Part shown: positions 32,265-45,607 of the stretch, piece by piece | Position numbering within the stretch: the stretch's first letter is position 1 | Layout of the letters: every line of letters starts with the position of its first letter | Origin: Eurosta solidaginis | Taxonomy: Eukaryota; Arthropoda; Insecta; Diptera; Tephritidae | NCBI RefSeq assembly: GCF_040869045.1 | Contig: NC_090323.1 | Coordinates: 259,226,392 to 259,290,391 of the forward strand | Reading direction: 5' to 3' | DNA length: 64,000 nt | Translations under genes and position numbers: made by a program | The notes under the pieces: model-generated | Database searches by the model: none | The model's input: the letters and a program-made list of their open reading frames with translations, nothing else | Told to the model about the DNA's origin: nothing

Positions 32265-33669
32265 AACAATTTTTGTTGTTATATCGGCCTACTGATTTTA
32301 AGATCGCGGGTTCGAATCGAGCTCAAGGCCTAACAATAATTTTTTATCATTATTATTGTTATGATAAATTTTTTCTTAATTGAAAAAATTTTTAAATTAG
32401 AATAGAAGAAAGAAAAAATTTAGACAACTGCCAAAGCTCGTTGTATAGATCCATTTCGGGAACTGCTAAATTCCTTCATCGGCAACGTTTAGGCGCCGCT
32501 GCTATAACCATTCAGCCATCACCGCGGTTTTTTGTTTGTCTTCATTAATCCTACTTCTATTCTGGTTCGTGCCAATTGATATTCACAACACTGCGACATC
32601 TGTTGCAGAATGGATGTGAAAATTGGACTTGTTTGATGGCAATGCCGCCATAGTGTCATATTTTATTGACACTTTTTCCCCGTGCTCTGGGATGTATTAA
32701 CAATTTTTGTTGTTATATCGGCCTACTGATTTTAAGATCGCGGGTTCGAATCGAGCTCAAGGCCTAACAATAATTTTTTATCATTATTATTGTTATGATA
32801 AATTTTTTCTTAATTGAAAAAATTTTTAAATTAGAATAGAAGAAAGAAAAAATTTAGACAACTGCCAAAGCTCGTTGTATAGATCCATTTAGGGAACTGC
32901 TAAATTCCTTCATCGGCAACGTTTAGGCGCCGCTGCTATAACCATTCAGCCATCACCGCGGTTTTTTGTTTGTCTTCATTAATCCTACTTCTATTCTGGT
33001 TCGTGCCAATTGATATTCACAACACTGCGACATCTGTTGCAGAATGGATGTGAAAATTGGACTTGTTTGATGGCAATGCCGCCATAGTGTCATATTTTAT
33101 TGACACTTTTTCCCCGTGCTCTGGGATGTATTAACAATTTTTGTTGTTATATCGGCCTACTGATTTTAAGATCGCGGGTTCGAATCGAGCTCAAGGCCTA
33201 ACAATAATTTTTTATCATTATTATTGTTATGATAAATTTTTTCTTAATTGAAAAAATTTTTAAATTAGAATAGAAGAAAGAAAAAATTTAGACAACTGCC
33301 AAAGCTCGTTGTATAGATCCATTTCGGGAACTGCTAAATTCCTTCATCGGCAACGTTTAGGCGCCGCTGCTATAACCATTCAGCCATCACCGCGGTTTTT
33401 TGTTTGTCTTCATTAATCCTACTTCTATTCTGGTTCGTGCCAATTGATATTCACAACACTGCGACATCTGTTGCAGAATGGATGTGAAAATTGGACTTGT
33501 TTGATGGCAATGCCGCCATAGTGTCATATTTTATTGACACTTTTTCCCCGTGCTCTGGGATGTATTAACAATTTTTGTTGTTATATCGGCCTACTGATTT
33601 TAAGATCGCGGGTTCGAATCGAGCTCAAGGCCTAACAATAATTTTTTATCATTATTATTGTTATGATAA
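32265..33669 (+). repeat. 434-bp tandem repeat, three full units plus a partial fourth
   Basis: AACAATTTTTGTTG recurs at 32,265, 32,699, 33,133 and 33,567, exactly 434 bp apart. Units are almost identical, so the array is young. Each contains GATCGCGGGTTCGAATCGAG, matching a tRNA B box, and just after it a 9-bp perfect hairpin (AACAATAAT/ATTATTGTT). The fourth unit is cut at 33,669 by the 89-bp satellite. Older copies lie inverted at 13,441-14,312. Confidence 0.95.
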
Positions 33670-34792
33670 AAGTCCCAAAATGACCCTGACGCGATCCCGA
33701 AAGGATTCCGAAAACAATACAGAAATGATGCCGGAAAGGTCCTCAAATGATCCCCTAATAGTTCCGAAATGACCGTGACGGGATCCCGATAACTATCCAG
33801 AAATGATGCCGAAAGGGTCCGCAAATGATCCCGTATTAGTCGAAAAAAAGTCCCGAAAGGACCACGACGGGATCCCGGACGAATCCCAAAAACCATCCAG
33901 AAATGATGCCGGTAGGTATCCCAAATGATCCCGAAATGACCTCGTCGGCATCCCGGACGGATCCCGAAAATTATCCAGAAATGATGCCGGAAAGGTTCCC
34001 AAATGATCCCCTAATAGTCCCGAAATTACCCTAATGGGATCCCGGACGGATCCCGAAAACCATCCAGAAATGATGCCGAAAGGGCTCCCAAATGATCCTG
34101 TATTAGTCGCGAAAAAGTCCCGAAATGACCCCGACGGGATCCCGGACGGATCCCGAAAACCATCCAGAAATGATGCCAAAAGGGTTCCCAAATGATCCCG
34201 TATTAGTCGCGAAAAAGTCCCGAAAAGACCCCGACGGGATCCAGGACGGATTCCGAAAACCATCCAGAAATGATGCCGGATGAGCCCCAAAATGATCCCG
34301 AAAAAGTCCCCAAATGACCCCGACGAGATCCCGGACGGATCCCGAAAACCATCCAGAAATGATGCCGGAAGAGCCCCCAAATGATCCCGAAAAAGTCCCC
34401 AAATGACCCCGACGATATCCCGGACGAATCCCGAAAACCATCCAGAAATGATGCCGGAAGAGCCCTCAAATGATCCCGAAAAAGTCCCCATATGACCCCG
34501 ACGAGATCCCGCACGGATCCCGAAACCCATCCAGAAATGATGCCGGAAGGGTCCCCAAATGATCGCGAAATAGTTCCGAAATGATTCAGGAATAGTCCCG
34601 AAAATGTTCCAAAATAACCCCAACGGGATCCCGGACGGATCTCGTAAACTATACAGAAATGATCCCGGAAGGGTCCCAAAATGATCCCGAAATAGTCCCG
34701 AAAAAGTCCCGAAATTACCCCGGCGTAATCCCGGACTGATCCCGAAAACCATCCAGAAATGATCCCGGAAGGGTCTCGATATGACCCTTACG
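33670..34792. repeat. 89-bp satellite, block B
   Basis: About 12-13 units of the 89-bp satellite. The minus strand holds a 319-codon stop-free frame (33,793-34,752) made only of the repeat and overlapped by long frames in the other two registers, so I treat it as non-coding. The left junction lies inside a truncated 434-bp unit. Confidence 0.95.
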
Positions 34793-35600
34793 GGATTACA
34801 AATAAGGTGAAGCTAATTATAAAACCATGTTAATAAGGCAGCAGGCGCATTGGAGCGAATAAAAAGTTAGATAGAAACATACAGGTAAAGCTAATAAAAG
34901 CGTGCTAATAAAAACAATTGATGGAGGGCGGATGGCGGGAGTAGAGGAGAGGACCACTGATCGTTCCTCCAAAATTGTCTAGATCTCGTTCTGTATGTAC
35001 CAGATACCAAAAACTATTGATTTAGGAGAAAATTTAGATTGAGTTATAACAATTTATGGATTTTACACCAGAGGGGGAGATAAAGGGGGGCGGGCGGAGG
35101 GTGTCACTGCTTACTTTGTAAGCCCTCGACTTATTTGACCCCTTGAGTCTGTGATATTGGTGAAGGCCAGTATACGTAAAGTTATAATGTGTAAAAATTA
35201 TGAAAAATAATTTCTCGAAGGGTCGTGGGACCCCCACCCCTCTTTCCATGTTCGAAAAAAATTTCGCTAGTAGACTACTGTCTGTGTCCCAAATTTCATC
35301 AAAATCCGTGTAGCCATTCTGGCGTGATTCAGTCGCAAAGACGAAAAAATATAATAATTAAATTATAACTGTTCGTAGGGGGCGGGAACCACGCCCCTTT
35401 TGAAAAATATATAGCTAGTAGATCCTTCTAGACTATTGGCTATATGTGTGCAAAATTTCATCCAAATCGGTCCAGCCGTTCTTGCGTTATTGAGTCACAA
35501 AGACAAATGTCTGGACAAACATCCAAACATCCAAACATCTAAACATCCAAACATCCAAACATCTTAACATCCAAACTTTCCCATTTATAATATATATTAG
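34793..35600 (+). repeat. Conserved tail module, copy B
   Basis: This matches tail A (621-1,443), with seven (AAACATCC)n units near 35,517-35,572. It ends at TATATATTAG and joins the next satellite block directly, with no spacer. Confidence 0.9.
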
Positions 35601-36240
35601 ACGAAAACCATCCAGAAATGATGCCGAAAGGGTTCCCAAATGATCCCGTATTAGTCGCGAAAAAGTCCCGAAATGACCCCGACGGGATCCCGGACGGATC
35701 CCGAAAACCATCCAGAAATGATGCCGGATGAGCCCCAAAATGATCCCGAAAAAGTCCCCAAATGATCCCGACGAGATCCCGGACGGATCCCGAAAACCAT
35801 CCAGAAATGATGCCGGAAGAGACCCCAAATGATCCCGAAAAAGTCCCCAAATGACCCCGACGATATCCCGGACGGATCCCGAAAACCATCCAGAAATGAT
35901 GCCGGAAGAGCCCTCAAATGATCCCGAAAAAGTCCCCATATGACCCCGACGAGATCCCGCACGGATCCCGAAACCCATCCAGAAATGATGCCGGAAGGGT
36001 CCGCAAATGATCGCGAAATAGTCCCGAAATGATTCAGGAATAGTCCCGAAAATGTTCCAAAATAACCCCAACGGGATCCCGGACGGATCCCGTAAACTAT
36101 ACAGAAATGATCCCGGAAGGGTCCCAAAATGATACCGAAATAGTCCCGAAAAAGTCCCGAAATTACCCCGGCGTAATCCCGGACCGATCCCGAAAACCAT
36201 CCAGAAATGATCCCGGAAGGGTCTCGATATGACCCTTACG
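35601..36240. repeat. 89-bp satellite, block C
   Basis: About seven units. From 35,621 the block is nearly identical to window positions 1-620 (offset 35,620), closer than to the other blocks, and so reveals a local exchange or duplication between blocks A and C. Confidence 0.95.
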
Positions 36241-37003
36241 GGATTACAAATAAGGTGAAGCTAATTATAAAACCATGTTAATAAGGCAGCAGGCGCATTG
36301 GAGCGAATAAAAAGTTAGATAGAAACATACAGGTAAAGCTAATAAAAGCGTGCTAATAAAAACAATTGATGGAGGGCGGATGGCGGGAGTAGAGGAGAGG
36401 ACCACTGATCGTTCCTCCAAAATTGTCTAGATCTCGTTCTGTATGTACCAGATACCAAAAACTATTGATTTAGGAGAAAATTTAGATTGAGTTATAACAA
36501 TTTACTTTGTAAGCCCTCGACTTATTTGACCCCTTGAGTCTGTGATATTGCTGAAAGCCAGTATACGTAAAGTTATAATGTGTAAAAATTATGAAAAATA
36601 ATTTCTCGAAGGGTCGTGGGACCCCCACCCCTCTTTCCATGTTCGAAAAAAATTTCGCTAGTATACTACTGTCTGTGTCCCAAATTTCATCAAAATCCGT
36701 GTAGCCATTCTGGCGTGATTCAGTCGCAAAGACGAAAAAATATAATAATTAAATTATAACTGTTCCTAGGGGGCGGGAACCACGCCCCTTTTGAAAAATA
36801 TATAGCTAGTAGATCCTTCTAGACTATTGGCTATATGTGTGCAAAATTTCATCCAAATCTGTCCAGCCGTTCTTGCGTTATTGAGTCACAAAGACAAATG
36901 TCTGGACAAACATCCAAACATCCATACATCCAAACATCTAAACATCCAAACATCCAAACATCCAAACATCTTAACATCCAAACTTTCCCATTTATAATAT
37001 ATA
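36241..37003 (+). repeat. Conserved tail module, copy C, with an internal deletion
   Basis: Same module, but the G-rich stretch that follows TTATAACAATTTA in other copies (about 80 bp) is missing at 36,504. The minisatellite has nine units near 36,908. Confidence 0.9.
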
Positions 37004-37172
37004 CTAGCCTTTACCCGCGGCCCCGTCCGCAAGGAGAAATTTAAATATATGGGCTCTTCGCATTAGCCTGCTTATCAAGTTATCTGTTTAAAATTTTGTT
37101 TTCTGTCTAATGCATTTTATTTTTGAAATTGAGTAAAAAAAAGAACTAAATGAGCTGATAACCTGATAGGAT
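37004..37172 (+). repeat. Spacer module, truncated copy C
   Basis: This begins CTAGCCTTTACCCGCGGCCC and runs about 170 bp before the next satellite block. The full spacer is 40,885-41,398. Confidence 0.85.
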
Positions 37173-40095
37173 CACAAATGATCCCGAAATTGTCCAGAAA
37201 AAGCTACGAAATGACCCCCACGCTATAGCGGACGGATCCCGAAAACCATCCAGAAATGCCCCGGAAGGGTCTCCAAAAGTTCCCGGAAAAGTCCCAAAAA
37301 AAACCCAAAATGACACCGACACGATTCCAGACGTATCCAGAGAACCACACAGAAATAATCCCTGAAGGTGTTCCAAAATGATCCCGAAAAGGTTCCGAAA
37401 TGACCCTGACGGGCTCCCGGGCGGATCTCAAAAACCATTCCGAAAATATCCAGGAAGGGTCCCTAAATTATCCCGACATACTCCAGAAAAAGTTCCGAAA
37501 TGGCTCCGAGGGGATCCACGATGGATCGCGAAAACCATATAGAAATGATCTTGGGAGGGTCCCAAAATGATCCCGAAATAGTCTCGGAAAAGTACAGAAA
37601 TTACCCTGACAGGATCCCGGACGAATCCTGAAAACCAATCTTAAATGATGCCGAAAAAGTCCCGAAATGACCCTGATGGGACCCGAAAGTATCCCGAAAA
37701 CTATCCAGAAATGATGCCGGAAAGGTCCTCAAATGATCTCCTAATAGTTCCGAAAAGACCCTGACGGGATCCAGAACGGATCCCGACAACTATCCAGAAA
37801 TGATACCGAAAGGGCCCGCAAATGATCCCGTATTAGTCGAGAAAAAGTCCTGAAATGACCCCGACGGGATGCCGGACGAATCCCAAAACCCATCCAGAAA
37901 TGATGCCGGAAGGGACCCCAAATGATCCCGAAAAAGTCACGCAATTATTCCGACGGGATCCTGAACGGATACTGAAAACCATCCAGAAGTGATGCCGGAA
38001 AGGTCCTCAAATGATCACATAATAGTCCCAAAATGACCCTGACGGCATCCCGGACAGATCCCGAAATCCATCCAGAAATGATCTTGGGAAGGTCCCAAAA
38101 TGATCCCGAAATAGTCTCGGAAAAGTCCAGAAATTACCCTGACGGGTTCCCGGACGAATCCTGAAAGCCATCCTTAAATGATCCCGGAAAAGTCCCGAAA
38201 TGACCCTGACGGGATCCCGAAAGGATTCCGAAAACTATCCAGAAATGATTCCGGAAGGTCCTCAAATGATCCCCTAATAGTCCCGAAATGACCGTGATGG
38301 GATCCCGAACGGATCCCGACAACTATCCAGAAATGATGCCGAAAGGGTCCGCAAATGATCCCGTATTAGTCGAGAAAAAGTCCCGAAATGACCCCGAGGG
38401 GATCCCGGACGAATCCCAAAAACCATCCAGAAATGATGCCGGTAGGTATCCCAAATGATCCCGAAATAGTCCCGAAATGACCTCGTCGGCATCCCGGACG
38501 GATCCCGAAAATTATCCAGAAATGATGCCGGAAAGGTCCCCAAATGGTCCCCTAATAGTCCCGAAATTACCCCGACGGGATCCCGGACGGATCCCGAAAA
38601 CCATCCAGAAATGATGCCGGAAGAGCCCCCAAATGATCCCGAAAAGGTTCCCAAATGACCCCGACGAGATCCCAGACGGATACCGAAAACCATCCAGAAA
38701 TGATGACGGTAGGTACCCCAAATGATCCCGAAAAAGTCCCCAAATGGCCCCGACATACTCCAGAAAAAGTTCCGAAATGGCTCCGAGGGGATCCACGACG
38801 GATCGCGAAAACCATACAGAAATGATTCCGGAAGGATCCCAAAATGATCCCGAAATAGTGCGGAAATGACCCAGATGGGATCCCGCACAGATCCAGAAAT
38901 GATTCCGGAAGGGTCCAAAAACTATCCCGGAAAAGTAACAAAAAATGCCGAAATGGCTCCTACGGCATCCCGGACGGATCCAGAAATGATCTCGGAAGGG
39001 TCCCTAAACGATCCCAAAATGGTCCCGAAATGACCCTGATGGATCCGGCAAACCATCAAGAAATTATGCAGGAAGGGTCCCCAAATGATCCCGAAATAAC
39101 ACAGAAAAAGTCACGAAACGACCCCTAGAGGATCCCCAAATGATCCCGTAATAGCCCGGAAAAGGTCCCGAAATAACCCCGACGGGATCCCGGACAAATC
39201 CCGAAAACCATCCAGAAATGATGCCGGAAGGGATCCCAAATGATTCCGAAAAAGTACCGCAATGATTCCGACGGGATCCCGAACGGATACCGAAAATCAT
39301 TCAGAAGTGATGCCGGAAAGGTCCTCAAATGATCACCTAATAGTCCCGAAATGACCCTTAAGGGATCCTGGACGGATCCCGTAAACCATCCAGAAATGAT
39401 CCCGATATAGTTCCGAAGAAGTCCTGAAATGACCCTGAGGGATCTCGAAAGCATCCCTAAATGACCCTGACGGGATCCCGGACAGATCCCGAAATCCATC
39501 CAGAAATGACCTTGGGAGGGACCCCAAATGATCCCGAAAAAGTCCCCAAATGACCCCGACGAGATCTCGGACGGATCCCGAAAACCATCCAGAAATGATG
39601 CCAAAAGGGTCCCCAAATGATCCCGTATTAGTCGCGAAAAAGTCCCGAAATGACCCCGACGGGATGCCGGACGAATCCCGAAGACCATCCAGAAATGATG
39701 CCTAAAGGGACCCAAAATAACCCCGAAAAAGTCCCGTAATGATCCCGGCAACCATCAAGAACTTATCTCTCGAAGGTACGCAAATGATCCCGAAAGTACC
39801 CCGACAGGATCCCGGACGGATCCCGAAAATCATCCAGAAATGATGCCGGAAGGGTCCCCAAATGATCGCGAAATAGTCCCGAAATGATTCCGGAATAGTC
39901 CCGAAAATGTCCCAAAATAACCCCGACGGGATCCCGGACGGATCCCGAAAACTATACAGAAATGATCCCGGAAGGGTCCCAAAATGATCCCGAAATAGTC
40001 CCGAAAAAGTCCCGAAATTACCCCGGCGTAATCCCGGACCGATCCCGAAAACCATCCAGAAATGATCCCATAAGGGTCTAGATATGACCCTTACG
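37173..40095. repeat. 89-bp satellite, block D
   Basis: About 33 units, more diverged among themselves than blocks A-C, with many small indels. Long minus-strand frames (for example 38,274-38,918) are repeat-derived. Confidence 0.95.
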
Positions 40096-40884
40096 GGATT
40101 ACAAATAAGGTGAAGCTAATTATAAAACCATGTTAATAAGGCAGCAGGCGCATTGGAGCGAATAAAAGGTTACATAGAAACATACAGGTAAAGCTAATAA
40201 AAGCGTGCTAATAAAAACAATTGATGGAGGGCGTATGGCGGGAGTAGAGGAGAGGACCACTGATCGTTCCTCCAAAATTGTCTAGATCTCGTTCTGTATG
40301 TACCAGATACCAAAAACTATTGATTTAGGAGAAAATTTATATTGTGTTATAACAATTTATAGATTTTACACCAGAGGGGGTGATAAAGGGGGCGGGCGGA
40401 GGGTGTCACTGCTTACTTTGTAATCCCTCGACTTATTTGACCCCTTGAGTCTGTGATATTGGTGAAGGCCAGTATACGTAAAGTTATAATGTGTAAAAAT
40501 TATTAAAAAGTAATTGCTCGAAAGGGTCGTGGGACCCCCACCCCTCTTTCCATGTTCGAAAAAAATTTCTCTAGTAGACTACTGTCTGTGTCCCAAATTT
40601 CATCAAAATCCGTGTAGCCATTCTGGCGTTATTCAGTCGCAAAGACGAAAAAATATAATAATTAAATTATAACTGTTCCTAGGGGGCGGGGACCACGCCC
40701 CTTTTGAAAAATATATAGCTAGTAGATCCTTCTAGACTATTGGCTATATGTGTGCAAAATTTCATCCAAATCGGTCCAGCCGTTCTTGCGTTATTGAGTC
40801 ACAAAGACAAACGTCTGGACAAACATCCAAACATCCAAACATCCAAACATTTTCACATCCAAACTTTGCCATTTATAATATATA
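40096..40884 (+). repeat. Conserved tail module, copy D
   Basis: Same landmarks as tail A; the minisatellite is reduced to five units near 40,825-40,864. Confidence 0.9.
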
Positions 40885-41398
40885 CTAGCCTTTACCCGCG
40901 GCCCCGTCCGCAAGGAGAAAATAAAATATATGTGCTATTCACGTTAGCCTGCTTATCAAGTTGTCTGTTTAAAATTTTTTTCTGTCAATGTATTTTATTT
41001 TTTAATACAGTAAAAAAAGAACTGAGCTGATGGGCACGCTTACATGAATAGTACAATACACTTTTTTCGAATTAAAAAAAATACATTTTGTTTCTAAGTT
41101 AAATTAATTGATATGACAGGGTGAAAGAATTACTACTCATAGAACAAAGGAGTGAAACTACAATTAGCTAAAACCAAAAAGAAGTTTTTAAATAAAAGCA
41201 GTGTTGCTTTTTCGGGTATTTAGTTGGTTAAAATATTACAAAAATTTTAATTATAGTTGTAATAGTTCGTTACAGGATTCATTTAAAAATAGAACGAAAA
41301 AGCTGTGATATATTAAAGATAAAACATACCGAATTTTAATTACGAATAATTTGCCGTAAATCCACGGCCATGTGTGCTGAATTACCGGTTTCGAAGAG
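40885..41398 (+). repeat. Spacer module, longest forward copy
   Basis: This is 514 bp from CTAGCCTTTACCCGCGGCCC to CCGGTTTCGAAGAG. It is the reference copy for the inverted spacers at 4,415-4,589, 5,447-6,149 and 48,584-48,758. No coding potential is evident. Confidence 0.85.
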
Positions 41399-44300
41399 AC
41401 CTAAAATGATGCCGGAAGTGTCCCTAAATGACACCAAATAGTCACGAAATGATGCCGACGGGATCCTGGACAAATCTCGAAAACTATCCAGAAATGATGC
41501 CGGAAGGGTCCCAAAATAATCCCGAAGTAGTCACGAAAAGTACCGAAATGACCCTGACGGGATCCCGGACGGATCCCGAAAACCATCCAGATTTGATTCC
41601 TGAACGGTCCGCAAATGATCCCGATATAGTCCGAAAAAGTCGCGAAAAAACTCTGACGGGATCCCGGACAAATCCCGAAAATCGCCCAGAAATTATCCCG
41701 GAGGAGTCCCAAAATGATTCCGAAATAGTAGTCACGAAAAAGGCCCGAAATGACCCTGACGGGATCCCGAAAACCATCCAGAAATGACTCTGGAGGGATC
41801 CCCAAATGATCCCGGAAAAGTCCACAAACCATCCAGAATTGATCTCTGAAGGTTCCGCAAATGATCCCGAAATAGTCCCGAAAGTCACGAAAAACTCAGA
41901 CCCATCCCGAAAATCATGAAGAAATTATCCTGGAAGGGTCCCAAAATTACCCCGAAATAACTCCGACGGGATCCCGGACAGATCCCGAAAATCATCCAGA
42001 ACTGAGCTCTGAAACGTCCGCAAATAATACAGAAATAGTCCGGAAAAATTCCCGAAAAAACTCCGTCGGGATCCCGGACAGATCCCGAAAATCACCCAGA
42101 AATTATACCGGAGGGGTCCCAAAATGATTCCGAAAGAGTCCCGAAAAAGTCCCGAAATGACCTTGAGGGGATCCCAGACCGATACCGAAAACCATCCAGA
42201 ATTGATCTCTAAAGGGTCCACAATTTATCCCAGATAAAGTCGCGAAAAAACTACGAAGGGATCCCGAACAGATCCCGAAAATCATAGAGAAATTATCCCG
42301 GAAGGGTCAAAAATGATCCCGAAATAGTCCCGAAAAGGCGCGACATAACCCTGACGGGATCCCGGACGGAGACCGAAAACCACCCAGAAATGATCTTTAA
42401 GGGCAACTGACCCCGAAATAGTCGTGAAAAAGTCCTGAAATCACCACGACGGGATCCCGAAAACCATCCATAAATTATCCCTGAAGGATCCCCAAATGAT
42501 CCAAGAACAGTCTCGAAATTCCCTGACATTTTCCCGAAAAAGTAAAAAAATAAACCCGACGGGATCTCGGACGGATCCCGAAAACGATCCAGAAATGATG
42601 CCGGAAGGGACCCCAAATGATCCCGAAAAATTCCCGAAATTCCCCCGATGGGATCCCGGACGGATCCCGGATCATCCAGAAATGATGCCGGTTGGTACCC
42701 CAAAATGATCCCGAAATAGGCCAGAAATGACCCCGTCGGGATCCCGGACGGATCCCCAAACGTATACAGAAATGATGCTGGAAGGTGAAATGATCCCCTT
42801 AAAGAAAGATGAAAAATGAAATGATCCCCTTATAGTTCCGAAATGATCCTGACGGGATTCCCGACGGATCCCGGAAACTATCCAGAAATGATGCCGGAAA
42901 GGTTCCCAAGTTATCCCCAAATAGTCCCGAAATTACCCTGACGGTATCCCGGACGGATCACGAAAACCATCCGGAAATGATGGCGAAAGGGTCCCCAAAT
43001 GATCCCGCATTAGTCGTGGGTTCCGAAATGACCCTGACGGGATCCCCGAAGGATCCCGGAAACTATCCAGAAATGATGCCGGAAAGGTTCCCAAGTTATC
43101 CCCAAATAGTCCCGAAATTACCCTGACGGTATCCCGGACGGATACCGAAAACCATCTAGAAAAGTGGCCGGAGGATACCCCAAATGATCCCGAAAAAGTC
43201 CTGAAATGATCCAGACGGGATCCCGGACGAATCCCGAAAATTATCCATCTAGGTACCCCAAATGATCCCAAAATAGTCCCGAAATGACCCCGCCGGGATC
43301 ACGGGCGGATCCCGAAAAAGTCCTGAAATGACCCCGACGGGATCCCGTACGGATCCCGAAAATCATCCAGAAATGATGAAGGTAGGTACCCAAATGATCC
43401 CGAAATGATCCCGACGGGATCCCGGATGGATCCCGAAAACCAACCAGAAATGATGCCGGTAGGCACCCCAAATGGTCCCGATATGACCCCGTCGGGATCC
43501 CGAACGGATCCCTAAAACTATTTAGAAATGATGCCGGAAAGGTCCCCAAATAACCCCCTAATAGTCCCAAAATTACGCCGACGGAATCCCGGACGGATCC
43601 GGAAACTATCCAGAAATGATGCCGGAGGAGACCCCAAATTATCCCGCTAAACTCCCAAAATGACCCCGACAGGGTCCCGGACGGATCCCGTAAACCATCC
43701 AGAAATGATGCCGGTAGGTACCCCAAATGGTCCCGATATGACCCCGTCGGGATCCCGAACGGATCCCTAAAACTATCCAGAAATGATGCCGAAATGGTCC
43801 CCAAATGATCCTGTATTAGTCGAGAAAAAGTCCCGAAATGACATCGACGGGATCCCGGACGGATCCCGAAAACCATCTAGAAATGATGCCGGAAGAGACC
43901 CCAAATGATCCCGCAAAAGTCCCGAAATGACATCGACGGGATCCCGGACGGATCCCGTAAACCATCCAGAAATGATGTCGGAAGAGACCCCAAATGATCC
44001 CGCAAAAGTCCCAAAATGACCCCGACAGGATCCCGGACGGATCTCGTAAACCATCCAGAAATGATGCCGGAAGAGACCCCAAATGAACCCGCAAAAGTCC
44101 CAAAATGACACCGACAGGATCCCGGACGGATCCCGAAAACCATCCAGAAATGATGCCGGAAGAGCCCCCAAATGATCCTGAAACGTCCCCAAATGACCCC
44201 GACAGGATCCCGGACGGATCCCGAAAACCATCCAGAAATGATGCCGGAAGAGCCCCCAAATGATCCTGAAAAAGTCCCCAAATGACCCCGACGAGATCCC

Positions 44301-44815
44301 GGACGGATACCGAAAACCATCCAGAAATGATGCCGAATGATCCCGTATTAGTCGCGAAAAAGTCCCGAAATGACCCCGACGGGATGCCGGACGAATCCCG
44401 AGGACCATCCAGAAATGATGTCTAAAGGGACCCAAAATAACCCCGAAAAAGTCCCGTAATGATCCCGGAAACCATCAAGAATTTATCTCTCGAAGGTACG
44501 CAAATGATCCCGAAAGTACCCCGACGGGATCCCGGACGGATCCCGAAAACCATCCAGAAATGATGCCGGAAGGGTCCCCAAATGATCGCGAAATAGTCCC
44601 GGAATGATTCCGGAATAGTCCCGAAAATGTCCCAAAATAACCCCGACGGGATCCCGGACGGATCCCGAAAACTATACAGAAATGATCCCGGAAGGGTCCC
44701 AAAATGATCCCGAAATAGTCCTGAAAAAGTCCCGAAATTACCCCGGCGTAATCCCGGACCGATCCCGAAAACCATCCAGAAATGACCCCGGAAGGGTCTC
44801 TATATGACCCTTACG
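41399..44815. repeat. 89-bp satellite, block E
   Basis: About 38 units, the largest block. Older, more variable units at the left grade into more uniform units near 43,800-44,300, where several consecutive units are nearly identical, as after recent local amplification. Confidence 0.95.
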
Positions 44816-45607
44816 GGATTACAAATAAGGTGAAGCTAATTATAAAACCATGTTAATAAGGCAGCAGGCGCATTGGAGCGAATAAAAAGTTACATAGAAA
44901 CATACAGGTAAAGCTAATAAAAGCGTGCTAATAAAAACAATTGATGGAGGGCGGATGGCGGGATTAGAGGAGAGGGCCACTGATCGTTCCTCCAAAATTG
45001 TCTAGATTTCGTTCTGTATGTACCAGATACCAAAAACTATTGATTTAGAAGAAAATTTATATTGAGTTATAACAATTTATAGATTTTCCACCAGAGGGGT
45101 TGATAAAGGGGGGCGGGCGGAGGGTGTCACTGCTTACTTTGTAAGCCCTCGACTTATTTGACCCCTTGAGTCTGTGATATTGGTGAAGGCCAGTATACGT
45201 AAAGTTATAATGTGTAAAAATTATTGAAAAATTATTTCTCGAAGGGGTCGTGGGACCCCCACCCCTCTTTACATGTTCGAAAAAAATTTCCCTAGTAGAC
45301 CACTGTCTGTGTCCCAAATTTCATCAAAATCCGTGTAGCCATTCTGGCGTGATTCAGTCGCAAAGACGAAAAAATATAATAATTAAATTATAACTGTTCC
45401 TAGGGGGCGGAGACCACGCCCCTTTTGAAAAATATATAGCTAGTAGATCCTTCTAGAATATTGGCTATATGTGTGCATAATTTCATCCAAATCGGTCCAG
45501 CCGTTCTTGCGTTATTGAGTCACAAAGACAAACGTCTGGACAAACATCCAAACATCCAAACATCCAAACATCTTCACATCCAAACTTTCCCATTTATAAT
45601 ATATATT
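44816..45607 (+). repeat. Conserved tail module, copy E
   Basis: This is followed by the same downstream sequence as tail A. It therefore marks the left part of the second large duplicate, at offset 44,195 to tail A. The minisatellite has five units near 45,542. Confidence 0.9.

Noticed and set aside
33170..33195. tRNA gene in the 434-bp unit
   Set aside because: Only a B-box match; I could not build an acceptor stem or a full cloverleaf.
32265..33669. CRISPR-like repeat array
   Set aside because: The whole 434-bp unit is repeated without spacers, and the window is eukaryotic.
33793..34752. 319-codon minus-strand frame rich in Gly, Ser, Phe and Arg, and similar frames in the other satellite blocks
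   Set aside because: It is entirely 89-bp satellite and the other two frames are also open; no domain, start context or conservation pattern supports a protein.
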